DNA of 64,000 nucleotides from Nannobrachium achirus (lineage: Eukaryota; Chordata; Actinopteri; Myctophiformes; Myctophidae): assembly GCA_963921795.1 (NCBI GenBank), contig OY997642.1:38172840-38236839 (forward strand), written 5' to 3'. Within the stretch, counting starts at the first letter, position 1. Every line of letters begins with the position of its first letter. Shown here in pieces: positions 1 through 10,800 of the stretch. Under the pieces are notes generated by a model that saw only the letters and a program-made list of their open reading frames with translations, was not told the DNA's origin and did no database searches. The position numbers were made by a program, and so were the translations under genes.

Positions 1-2011
1 CACCCCCGAACTGTGGTTGAAATTCAGTGTTGAATGGACCTTTTGTTTGTGATTTATGGCTATTGTTTGCAAAACGGGCCCCTCCCGCTAACTTTGGAAG
101 CACGTTACGAATGAACGGTATAGACTATCGAAATATCCTTTGACTATGTTTATCGCGTGGCTTCATAGATCACGTGTACCGGTTTTTAAGACATTTGAAG
201 AAAATATGTAGGAAAAGGAGCAAAAAGTGTGTTTCGGAGAAAATTCAAGATGGCGGAAAATCTATCCTGGCGCAAATGGGCGTGGCCTATATGGGGAGAT
301 GCGTCTTGGCCCAAGGAATCCGGGGAAAAAATAAGTTTAATTTTCCGACCTACGGTTCAACAGTTACAGGCCAAAACGTACACTGGGCTGTTATAGCGCC
401 ACCATGAGGCCAAATGACGCTATTATTTTTTATTTATTCCTTGTAATCATTATGAACCTCCTCTCTGAGTCTTGAAACTGTAGCCCCTATGGTTTGCGAG
501 AGAAAAATTATTGAATGCGATTCCCATTATAAGTCAATGGGGACAGGTAAGGGTTAATTAATTTCTTAATAAATTCATATCAATTAAACTATAGAACCTT
601 TCTCTTAGCAAGTTGATAGCACACGATTCCCGCGTAAGCCGGTCGATTTGACATATGGCGCAAGTGTGTGGTGCAAAAACTGTGGGAGGAGTAGCGTGCC
701 AAACTTTGGGGAAATACATGTGTGTCTCCATGTCTGGCTTAAGTATGAGTGATAACAATAAGTCTGCCCATGCTATGCATAGGCACACTTAACTAGAATT
801 GACAGAGTCAATTTTGACAAGTGTGCCTGCAGTGCAGCTCCATAAATGCGCGACCTCGTGCGGCGGTTCGGACCGCGAGACCATCCGCCGAGTCGTCCGC
901 GTTTTGTCGTGAGAGGGTCGGTCCCCGTGAAAAACGCGTTCCGGCACGAAACGGTTACTTTTCGCGCGTTTGTGACGCCCCCTAGGGGTCGAAGTGGAAA
1001 TGCTTTTGGGGATTCGTTGAGTATGCCACCCCCGACCTGTGGTTGAAATTCAGTGTTGACTCGACCTATCGTTTGTGATTTATGGCTATCGTTTGCGAAA
1101 CGTGCCCCTCCCGCTAACTTTGGAAGCGCGTTACGAACGAAGGGTATGGACTATCGAAATATCCTTTGACTATGTTTATCGCGTGGCTTCATAGATCACG
1201 TGTACCGGTTTTTAAGACATTTGAAGAAAATATGTAGGAAAAGGAGCAAAAAGTGTGTTTTGGAGAAAATTCAAGATGGCGGAAAATCTATCCCTACGCA
1301 AATGGGCCGGGCCTATATGGGGAGATGCGTCTTGACCCAAGGAATCCAGGGAAAAAATAATTTTAATTTTACGACCTACGGTTCAACAGTTACAGGCCAA
1401 AACGTAAACTGGGCTGTTATAGCGCCACCATGAGGCCAAATGACACTATTATTTTTTATTTAATCCTTGAAATCATTATGAACCTCCTCTCCAAGTCTTA
1501 AAACTGTAAACCCTATGGTTTGCGAGAGAAAAATAATTGAATGTGAGTTTTGTGATTCCCATTATAAGTCAATGGGGAAAATTAATTCACTAATAAATTC
1601 ATATCAATTAAACTATAGAACCTTTCTCTTAGCAAGTTACTAGCACACGATTCCCGAGTAAGCCGGTCGATTTGACATATGGCGCGAGTGTGTGGTGCAA
1701 AAACTGTGGGAGGAGTAGCGTGCCAAACTTTGGGGAAGTGCGCTTGTAAATTCAACACTAGAATTGACAGAGTCAATTTTGACAAGTGTGCCTGCATTGC
1801 AGCTCACCGAATGCGCGACCTCGTGCAGCAGTTCAGACCGTGAGACCATCCGCCGAGTCGTCCGCGTTTCGTTGTGAGAGGGTCGTTCCCCGTGAAAAAC
1901 GCGTTTTGGCACGAAAGGGTTACGTTTCGCGCGCTTGTGACGCCCCCTACGGGTCGAAGTGGAAACGCTTTACGGGATACGTAGAGTATGCCACCCCCGA
2001 CCTTTGGTTGA
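1..2011. repeat. ~1-kb satellite, block 1 (about two units)
   Basis: Tandem units of about 1,026 bp, seen by repetition of landmarks such as the GTGTACCGGTTTTT site (near 172 and 1198) and the GTGACGCCCCCTA site (near 971 and 1937). The window opens inside a unit. Each unit holds the same ordered landmarks: a GC-rich CpG-containing part, a part containing AAGATGGCGGAAAATCT, the phrase TATAGCGCCACCATG, an AT-rich part, and a perfect inverted repeat AATTGAC-AGA-GTCAATT. The first ~840 bp match the sequence starting near 11787, 44687, 51725 and 63115 almost exactly, so this is one member of a recurring higher-order block. No protein-coding gene is supported. Confidence 0.93.
404..475 (+). other. 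Satellite micro-ORF with Kozak-like start (example unit)
   Basis: The conserved satellite phrase GCGCCACCATGAGG places an ATG in near-ideal Kozak context. From 404 it opens a 23-codon frame ending in TGA at 473-475, encoding a short peptide with a hydrophobic centre (begins MRPNDAIIFYL). The same frame is 23 codons long in the unit at 1430-1501, ending in TAA. Other units carry a variant beginning MRMSGVIIF, also 23 codons, or a version that stops after about nine codons. Whether it is ever transcribed or translated is unknown, and a chance frame in a satellite is the simplest reading. Confidence 0.3.
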
Positions 2012-2506
2012 AACACTCAACACATTGCTACAAAAAAGGGAGGTGGCGTTGCGGTCTACTACAGGAGCAGTCTTCAAGCAGACCCTTGTAGGTTGGTTGA
2101 AAATGTCAGCGATGTCGAGTTTGCAGTTGTCAGAGTTGAGGCCCCAGTGAAAGCGCTCATAGCCACTGTCTACAGACCTCCAAAATACAAGGACAGTGAC
2201 TTTTGTCTCAACCTTGAGCATCTCTTAGACTCTTTGGCCCTGATGGACTGCCAACCAATTGTTGTCTGTGGTGATTTCAATGAGGACCTCCTCAAGATGG
2301 GACGCAAACCTGTTAAGGAGCTGTTTGAGTCAAAAGGCTACAGCCAGCTTATCGCTACATCAACAACCCAAGAGCAGACCCTGATTGATCACATCTACAT
2401 ATCACAACCACAGTCTTGCCTTCAGATGGGTGTACTGCAGACGTACTACAGTTATCATGACGCAGTATACTGTGTATTGACTTCAACAGCAGCAATTATG
2501 GAGTAA
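2012..2506 (+). pseudogene. 5'-truncated Helentron endonuclease fragment
   Basis: From 2012 the sequence matches the last ~165 codons of the large Helentron gene (compare 40155-40649) at high identity. It reads in one frame to TAA at 2504-2506 with no internal stop or frameshift. It keeps the endonuclease motifs YRPP, GDFNED, TLIDHIY and SYHD. The rest of the gene is missing: the join at about 2011 is directly to satellite DNA, just after the phrase GGTTGAA. No start codon or promoter is attached, so it is a broken copy and not a gene. An AATAAA at 2776-2781 follows. The intact frame suggests recent truncation or copying from a functional relative. Confidence 0.88.
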
Positions 2507-4060
2507 TGTGCAACAAGGCAGAAGACAAGTGTTGTAGTGGTTGTCTGAATTCCTTCCAGGTGTTGGACACTAACACTATTAGAAAGACAGTTGCACTTGG
2601 GTATGGCATTGGAGTACGGTGGGATGACGGTCACATAGTGATTGGCCCACCAGACTCCCCTCATTTTAGTTTTGGGCCAGCCCATCTCTTTCTTTTGTTA
2701 TTAGGATTTGCTTAGTCTCTGTTTGGGGCACGTTTTGCTGTTTCTCCTACCCTCTTGCCTTGTATTAGTCTGGTTAATAAAGAAACATGAAATGTCTGCA
2801 TTTACAAAACAATCCATTGCATTTCCTGACTGACTTTGTCCTATTATTATGTTATGGCCATTGGTGTTCCAGCCAATGTTCTGTGACCGTAACAACGGCC
2901 AGAGGGGATGACAACAGAAATGTCAATGAATGCTTCACAACACTATTTTCACTGTACCTCTCTCTTATTTGTGAAATGATGTTACATTGTATTCAAATTC
3001 AAAATGACAATGAAAAGACAAGCATGTTTATTGTACTGTACCACTGCATATCTATTCATTATGCTCATTGATTTAATATACATAAGACAAAAAAAACTTA
3101 CACGGTGTGGTCTCCTTTATTGTGTGGCCGTGAATTTCAACATTTTTTTGGACAATGTCTGATTCACATGGGATATAAGTACCAAAAGACATCTATATGC
3201 TCATTGATTTAATATACAGTGAGAGGGAAACAAACTTACACTGTGTGATTTCCTTTATTGTGGGGGAGTGAATTTAATCAATTTTGGAGAAACTGTCTGA
3301 TTCACATGGGATATAAGTACCTAAATTCAAACTACAAGCTCTTAGAACATAGAAATGTAACTGACCTCAACAATTGCATGATGGCCCATTCACTTAGTTA
3401 GTCATAGCACATACCAATACACATTCAAAAGAACTTACACTTAAGGGAGGATAAGTGTTTCTCTTTGCTTAAATAATAACAATGTGAAAATGATGTTTTA
3501 ATCAATCACAATTACATATTTCCTCAAAACATTAAGGCCTAGCCTAGACCCTATTCATATTAACCTGCATACATTTGTGTTACTTTTTGTGTGCATCCTG
3601 CTCCCACTGTGTCTGCATGCATGATGCACCACAAAGCTAACAGCAAAGCCGACGAACACTTTCATGTTATCCACTCATGCAACAGGAAAAAACACTTCAA
3701 ATCAATAGTTAGGCATGGCCCATACCAATAGACATTCAACAGAACTTACACTTAAGGCAGGATAAGTCTTTCTCTTTGGTTAAATAATAACAATGTAAAA
3801 ATGATGTTTTAAGCTTTACAGAGAAAAAAACAATATAATACCTCACAAACACAATCACAATTACATATTTCCTCACAACGTTAAGGCCTAGCCTACACCC
3901 TATTCATATTAACCTGCATACATTTGTGTTACTTTTTAAGTGCATCCTGCTCCCACTGTGTCTGCATGCATGATGCACGACAAAGCTATATAACAGCAAA
4001 CCAACGAACACTTTCATGTTATCCACTCACTCACACCATCGCCTCATGCAAGAGGAAAAA
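2507..4060 (+). mobile_element. 3' tail of truncated Helentron copy with subterminal repeats
   Basis: Non-coding continuation of the endonuclease fragment. From about 2930 it matches the repeated 3' region of the intact element (41359-42005), sharing phrases such as TTCACATGGGATATAAGTA and TTAATATACAGT. Inside it a ~135-bp subunit is repeated (starting near 3060 and 3198). An AT-rich segment is then duplicated with an offset of about 311 bp (starting near 3410 and 3721), ending near TTATCCACTCACTCACACC. The same ending phrase occurs in the module beside the CAGTA arrays (42480, 57495). The exact 3' end of the transposon was not resolved. Confidence 0.6.
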
Positions 4061-4866
4061 ACACATCCTGCGAGTCTGCATGTGGGCTTGTGGATCAGGG
4101 ACCCCCAGATGTAAAAAATGACCACATGTGCTCACACGTCACACGTCACACTTGTCCCCTGCTCATATCTCCCCAACCATTGACCCCATCCATGCCAGAT
4201 TTTACACACACTCCCCTTGCCTAACATACTACAACCTCCAAGGACCCCCGGAGTCCCAGGGACCCCCAGGTCCCTGGGGGACCCCCAGATGTAACACATG
4301 ACCAAATGTGCAAAAATGACCAAATGAACACCCCAACAGGGCTGCTCACGGCCATTTCCCGGGGACCACCCACTCCTGGTGCTCCAGAACGGATGCAAAA
4401 GTGGTGGCGCCCCCAGTGGAGGACCCCCTGCCACTGCAGCGCACATAAAATGCTGTAACTCAACCTAGCAGCGTCCGGGAGAGCAGGGGCCAATTTTGTA
4501 CAGTAAAATGTTACAAAGATGTTATCAGAGGTACAGTAGGACGTTCTGAGGGGATTGTCGTTGTAATAGTGAACAGAACTATTATGGTGTTTTTTCAGTT
4601 AAATCTCAAAGTCCAGAGATTTTGACTAAGTCCCATGTTTTTGTAGTGACTTTAAAACTATATTACTCCACCTTCTAAATAATGTGTTTTTGTTGTGACT
4701 TTAAAGCTATATTACTCCACTTTTGTACAGTAAAATCTTACAAAGATGTTATCAGAGGTAGAGTAAGACATTCTTAATGGATTCCCATTGTAATATTGAA
4801 CAGAACTATTATGGTGTTTTTTGAGTTAAAGCTCAAAGTCCAGAGATTTTGTCTAAGTAATATGTT
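4061..4866. repeat. Interspersed repeat rich in GGGACCCCC, joined to an AT-rich segment
   Basis: No gene. This stretch matches 55250-56195 closely, with an internal deletion here near 4494. It has a C-rich part with several GGACCCCC / GGGGGTCC inverted motifs (4230-4290), a part containing GGTGGCGCCCCCAGTGG, and an AT-rich part in which ACTTTAAAGCTATATTACTC recurs. Both copies run into satellite at the same point, near the phrase ATATGTTTAC, so the two loci share one ancestral insertion end. A diverged relative of the 4130-4200 portion also sits in the last intron of the Helentron gene (32220-32320). Confidence 0.7.
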
Positions 4867-7800
4867 TACATTTCGCATGTTTGTGACGCCCCCTAGGGGT
4901 CGAAGTGGAAATGCTTTTGGGGATCTGTTGAGTATGCCACCCGCAACCTGTGGTTGAAATTTAGTGTCGACTCAACCTTTTGTTTGTGAGTTAGGGCAAT
5001 TTTTTGCCAAACGGGCCCCTCCCGCTAACTTTGGAAGCGCGTTACGAACGAACGGTATGGACTATCAAAATATCCTTTGACTATGTTTATCGCGTGGCTT
5101 CATAGATCATGTGTACCGGTTTTTGAGACATTTGAAGAAAATATGTAGGAAAAGGAGCAAAAAGTGTGTTTTGGAGAAAATTCAAGATGGCGGAAAATCT
5201 ACCCATACGCAAATGGGCGTGGCCTATATCGGGAGATCCGTCTTGACCCAAGGAATCCAGGGAAAAAATAATTTTAATTTTCCGACCTACGGTTCAAGAG
5301 TTACGGGGCAAAACATAAAGTTGGCCGTTATAGCGCCACCATGAGGCCGAGTGATGTAATTATTTTTTGATTAATTCTTACAATCATTATGAACCTCCTC
5401 TCCAAGTCTTGAAACTGTAGCCCCTATGGTTTGCGAGAGAAAAATAATTGAATGCGATTCCCATTATAAGTCAATGGGGAAAATTAATTCACTAATAAAT
5501 TAATATCAATTAAACTATAGTACCTTTCTCTTAGCAAGTTGATAGCACACGATTCCCGCGTAAGCCGGTCGATTTGACATATGGCGCGAGTGTGTGGTGC
5601 AAAAACTGTGGGAGGAGTAGCGTGCCAAACTTTTGGGGAATTGCATGGACAGACTTAAATAAATATGAGCGAGAACAATAAGTGTCCCCATGCTATGCAT
5701 AGGCACACTTAACTAGAATTGACAGAGTCAATTTTGACAAGTGTGCCTGCAGTGCAGCTCGCTAAATGCGCGACCTCGTGCAGCGGTTCGGACCGTGAGA
5801 CCATCCGCCGAGTCGTCTGCGTTTCATTGTGAGAGGGTCGTTCCCCGTGAAAAACGCGTTTTGGCCCGAAAGGGTTACGTTTAGCGCGCTTGTGACGCCC
5901 CCTACGGGTCGAAGTGGAAATGCTTTACGGGATACGTAGAGTATGCCACCCCCGACCTTTAAGTGAAATTCGGTGTTGACCCGACCTTTTGTTTGTTATT
6001 TATGGCTATTGTTTGCGAAACGGGCCCCTCCCGCTAACTTTGGAATCGCGTTACGGACGAACGGTAAGGACTATCGAAATATCCCTTGAATAGGTTCATC
6101 GGGTGGGTTCATAGATCATGTGTACCGCTTTTTGTGACATTTGAAGAAAATATGTGGGAAAAGGAGCAAAAAGTGTGTTTTGGAGAAAATTCAAAATGGC
6201 GGAAAATCTAGCCCTACGCAAATGGGCGGGGCCTATATGGGGAGATGCGTCTTGACCCAAGGAATCCAGGGAAAAAATAATTTTCATTTTCCGATCTACG
6301 GTTCAAGAGTTACGAGGCAAGTGGTCCGTTATAGCGCCACCATGTGGCCGAGTGGAAATGCTTTTGGGGATTCGTTGAGTATGCCACCCCTGACCTTTGG
6401 TTGAAATTCAGTGTTGACTCGACGTTTTGTTTGTGATTTATGGCTATTGTTTGCGAAACGGGCTCCTCCCACTAACTTTAGAAGCGCGTTACGAACGAAC
6501 GATATGGACTATCAAAATATCCCTTGAGTATGTTCATTGTAAGGGTTCATAGATCATGTGTACCGCTTTTTGTGCCATTTGAAGAAAATATGTTGTAAAA
6601 GGAGCAAAAAGTGTGTTTTGGAGAAAATGCAAGATGGCGGAAAATCTATCCTGGCGCAAATGGGCGTGGCCTATATGGGGAGATGCGTCATGACCCAAGG
6701 AATCCAGGGAAAAAAGATTTTTAATTTTCCGACCTATGGTTCAAGAGTTACAGGCCAAAAGGTAAAGTGGGCTGTTATAGCGCCACCATGAGGCCAAAAG
6801 ACACTATTATTTTTTATTTAATCCTTGACATCATTATGAACCTCCTCTCCAAGTCTTGAAACTGTAGCCCCTATGGTTTGCGAGAGAAAAATAATTGAAT
6901 GCGATTCCCATTATAAGTCAATGGGGAAAATTAATTCACTAATAAATTCATATCAATTAAACTATAGTACCTTTCTCTTAGCAAGTTGATAGCACACGAT
7001 TCCCGCGTAAGCCGGTCGATTTGACATATGGCGCGAGTGTGTGGTGCAAAAGCTGTGGGAGGAGTAGCGTGCCAAACTTTGGGGAAAAGTATGGACAGAC
7101 TTAAATATGAGCGATAACAATAAGTCTGCCCATGCTATGCATAGGCACACTTAACTAGAATTGACAGAGTCAATTTTGACAAGTGTGCCTGCAGCGCGCT
7201 AAATGCGCGACCCCGTGCGGCGGTTCGGTCTGTGAGACCGTCCGCCGAGTCGTCCGCGTTTCGTTGTGAGAGTGTCGGTCCCCGTGAAAAACGCGTTCTG
7301 GCACGAAACGGTTACCTTTTGCGCGTTTGTGACGCCCCCTAGGGGTCGAAGTGGAAATGCTTTTGGGGATCTGTTGATTATGCCACCCCCGACCTGTGGT
7401 TGAAATTCAGTGTTGACTCGACCTATTGTTTGTGAGTTAGGGCAATTTTTTGCCAAACGGGCCCCTCCCGCTAACTTTGGAAGCGCGTTACGAACGAACG
7501 GTACGAACTATCGAAATATCCTTTGACTATGTTTATCGCGTGGCTTCATAGATCATGTGTACCGGTTTTTAAGACATTTGAAGAAAATATGTAGGAAAAG
7601 GAGCAAAAAGTGTGTTTTGGAGAAAATTCAAGATGGCGGAAAATCTACCCATACGCAAATGGGCGTGGCCTATATCGGGAGATGCGTCTTGACCCAAGGA
7701 ATCCAGGGAAAAAATAATTTTAATTTTCCGACCTACGGTTCAAGAGTTACGGGGCAAAACGTAAAGTTGGCCGTTATAGCGCCACCATGAGGCCGAGTGG

Positions 7801-10800
7801 TGTAATTATTTTTTGATTAATTCTTACAATCATTATGAACCTCCTCTCCAAGTCTTGAAACTGTAGCCCCTATGGTTTGCGAGAGAAAAATAATTGAATG
7901 CGATTCCCATTATAAGTCAATGGGGAAAATTAATTCACTAATAAATTAATATCAATTAAACTATAGAACCTTTCTCTTAGCAACTTGATAGCACACCATT
8001 CCCGAGTAAGCCGGTCGATTTGACATATGGCGCGAGTGTGTGGTGCAAAAACTGTGGGAGGAGTAGCGTGCCAAACTTTTGGGGAATTGCATGGACAGAC
8101 TTAAATAAATAAATATGAGCGAGAACAATAAGTGTCCCCATGCTATGCATAGGCACACTTAACTAGAATTGACAGAGTCAATTTTGACAAGTGTGCCTGC
8201 AGCGCGCTGAATGCGCGACCTTGTGCGGCGGTTCGGACCGTGAGACCGTCCGCCGAGTCGCCTGCGTTTCGTTGTGAGAGGGTCGGTCCCCGTGAAAAAC
8301 GCGTTTTGGCACGAAACGGTTACGTTTCGCGCGTTTGTGACGCCCCCTAGGGGTCGAAGTGGAAATGCTTTTGGGGATTCGTTGAGTATGCCACCCCCGA
8401 CCTGTGGTTGAAATTCAGTGTTGACTCGACCTATTGTTTGTGATTTATGGCTATCGTTTGCGAAACGGGCCCCTCCCGCTAACTTTGGAAGCGCGTTACG
8501 AACGAACGGTACGGACTATCAAAATATCCTTTGACTATGTTTATCGCGTGGCTGCATAGATCATGTGTACCGGTTTTTAAGACATTTGAAGAAAATATGT
8601 GGGAAAAGGAGCAAAAAGTGTGTTTTGGAGAAAATTCAAGATGGCGGAAAATCTACCCATACGCAAATGGGCGTGGCCTATATGGGGAGATGCGTCTTGA
8701 CCCAAGAAATCCAGGGAAAAAACAATTTTCATTTTCCGATCTACGGTTCAAGAGTTACGGGGCAAAATGTAAAGTGAGCCGTTATAGCGCCACCATGAGG
8801 ATGAGTGGTGTAATTATTTTTCGATTTATTCTTAAAATCATTATGAATCTCCTCTCCGAGGTTTGAAACTGTAGCCCCTATGGTTTGCGAGAGAAAAATA
8901 CTTGAATGTGACTTTTTGCATTGTCCCATTATAAGTCAATGGGGAAAAATTAATTCACTAATAAATTAATATCAATTAAACTATAGAACCTTTCTCTTAG
9001 CAAGTTACTAGCACACGATTCCCGAGTAAGCCGGTCGTTTTGACATATGGCGCGAGTGTGTGGTGCAAAAACTGTGGGAGGAGTAGCGTGCCGAAGTTTA
9101 GAGAGTGCGGTTGTAAAGTCAATACTAGAATTGACAGAGTCAATTTTGACAAGTGTGCCTGCAGCGCGCTAAATGCGCGACCTCGTGCGGCGGTTCGGAC
9201 CGTGAGACCGTCCGCCGAGTCGTCTGCGTTTCGTTGCGAGAGGGTCGGTCCCCGTGAAAAACGCGTTCTGGCACGAAACGGTTACGTTTCGCGCGTTTGT
9301 GACGCCGCCTAGGGGTCGAAGTGGAAATGCTTTTGGGGATCCGTTGAGTATGCCACCCCCGACCTGTGGTTGAAATTCGGTGTTGACTCGACCTATTGTT
9401 TGTGATTTATGGCTATCGTTTGCGAAACGTGCCCCTCCCGCTAAGTTTGGAAGCGCATTACGAACGAACGGTATGGACTATCGAAATATCCTTTGACTAT
9501 GTTTATCGCGTGGCTTCATAGATCATGTGTACCGGTTTTTAAGAGATTTGAAGAAAATATGTAGGAAAAGGAGCAAAAAGTGTGTTTCGGAGAAAATTCA
9601 AGATGGCGGAAAATCTATCCTGGCGCAAATGGGCGTGGCCTATATGGGGAGATGCGTCTTGGCCCAAGGAATCCGGGGAAAAAATAAGTTTAATTTTCCG
9701 ACCTACGGTTCAACAGTTACAGGCCAAAACGTACACTGGGCTGTTATAGCGCCACCATGAGGCCAAATGACGCTATTATTTTTTATTTATTCCTTGTAAT
9801 CATTATGAACCTCCTCTCTGAGTCTTGAAACTGTAGCCCCTATGGTTTGCGAGAGAAAAATTATTGAATGCGATTCCCATTATAAGTCAATGGGGACAGG
9901 TAAGGGTTAATTAATTTCTTAATAAATTCATATCAATTAAACTATAGAACCTTTCTCTTAGCAAGTTGATAGCACACGATTCCCGCGTAAGCCGGTCGAT
10001 TTGACATATGGCGCAAGTGTGTGGTGCAAAAACTGTGGGAGGAGTAGCGTGCCAAACTTTGGGGAAATACATGTGTGTCTCCATGTCTGGCTTAAGTATG
10101 AGTGATAACAATAAGTCTGCCCATGCTATGCATAGGCACACTTAACTAGAATTGACAGAGTCAATTTTGACAAGTGTGCCTGCAGTGCAGCTCCATAAAT
10201 GCGCGACCTCGTGCAGCGGTTTGGACCGCGAGACCGTCCGCCGAGTCGTCCACGTTTCGTTGTGAGAGGGTCGGTCCCCGTGAAAAACGCGTTCCGGCAC
10301 GAAACGGTTACGTTTCGCGTGTTTGTGACGCCCCCTAGGGGTCGAAGTGGAAATGCTTTTGGGGATTCGTTGAGTATGCCACCCCCCACCTGTGGTTGAA
10401 ATTCAGTGTTGACTCGACTTATCGTTTGTGATTTATGGCTATCGTTTGCGAAACGTGCCCCTCCCGCTAACTTTGGAAGCGCGTTACGAACGAACGGTAG
10501 GGACTATCGAAATATCCTTTGACTGTGTTTATCGCGTGGCTTCATAGATCATGTGTACCGGTTTTTAAGACATTTGAAGAAAATATGTAGGAAAAGGAGC
10601 CAAAAGTGTGTTTTGGAGAAAATTCAAGATGGCGGAAAATCTATCCCTACGCAAATGGGCGGGGCCTATATCGGGAGATGCGTCTTGACCCAAGGAATCC
10701 AGGGAAAAAATAATTTTAATTTTCCGATCTACGGTTCAAGAGTTACGGGGCAAAACGTAAAGTGGGCCGTTATAGCGCCACCATGAGGATGAGTGGTGTA

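Noticed and set aside
174-407. 77-codon frame repeated in most satellite units
   Set aside because: It begins with GTG, not ATG; the nearby ATG is in another frame with an early stop, and units differ by stops and short forms. Repetition alone explains its recurrence.
1-2011. CENP-B box in the satellite
   Set aside because: The best candidate around TTTGCGAAACGGG lacks the TTCG core in the right position.
4132-4446. Minus-strand frame of 104 codons in the GGGACCCCC repeat (also 55268-55612)
   Set aside because: GC-rich non-coding repeat; the frame differs between copies, has no recognisable domain, and overlaps other frames of similar length.
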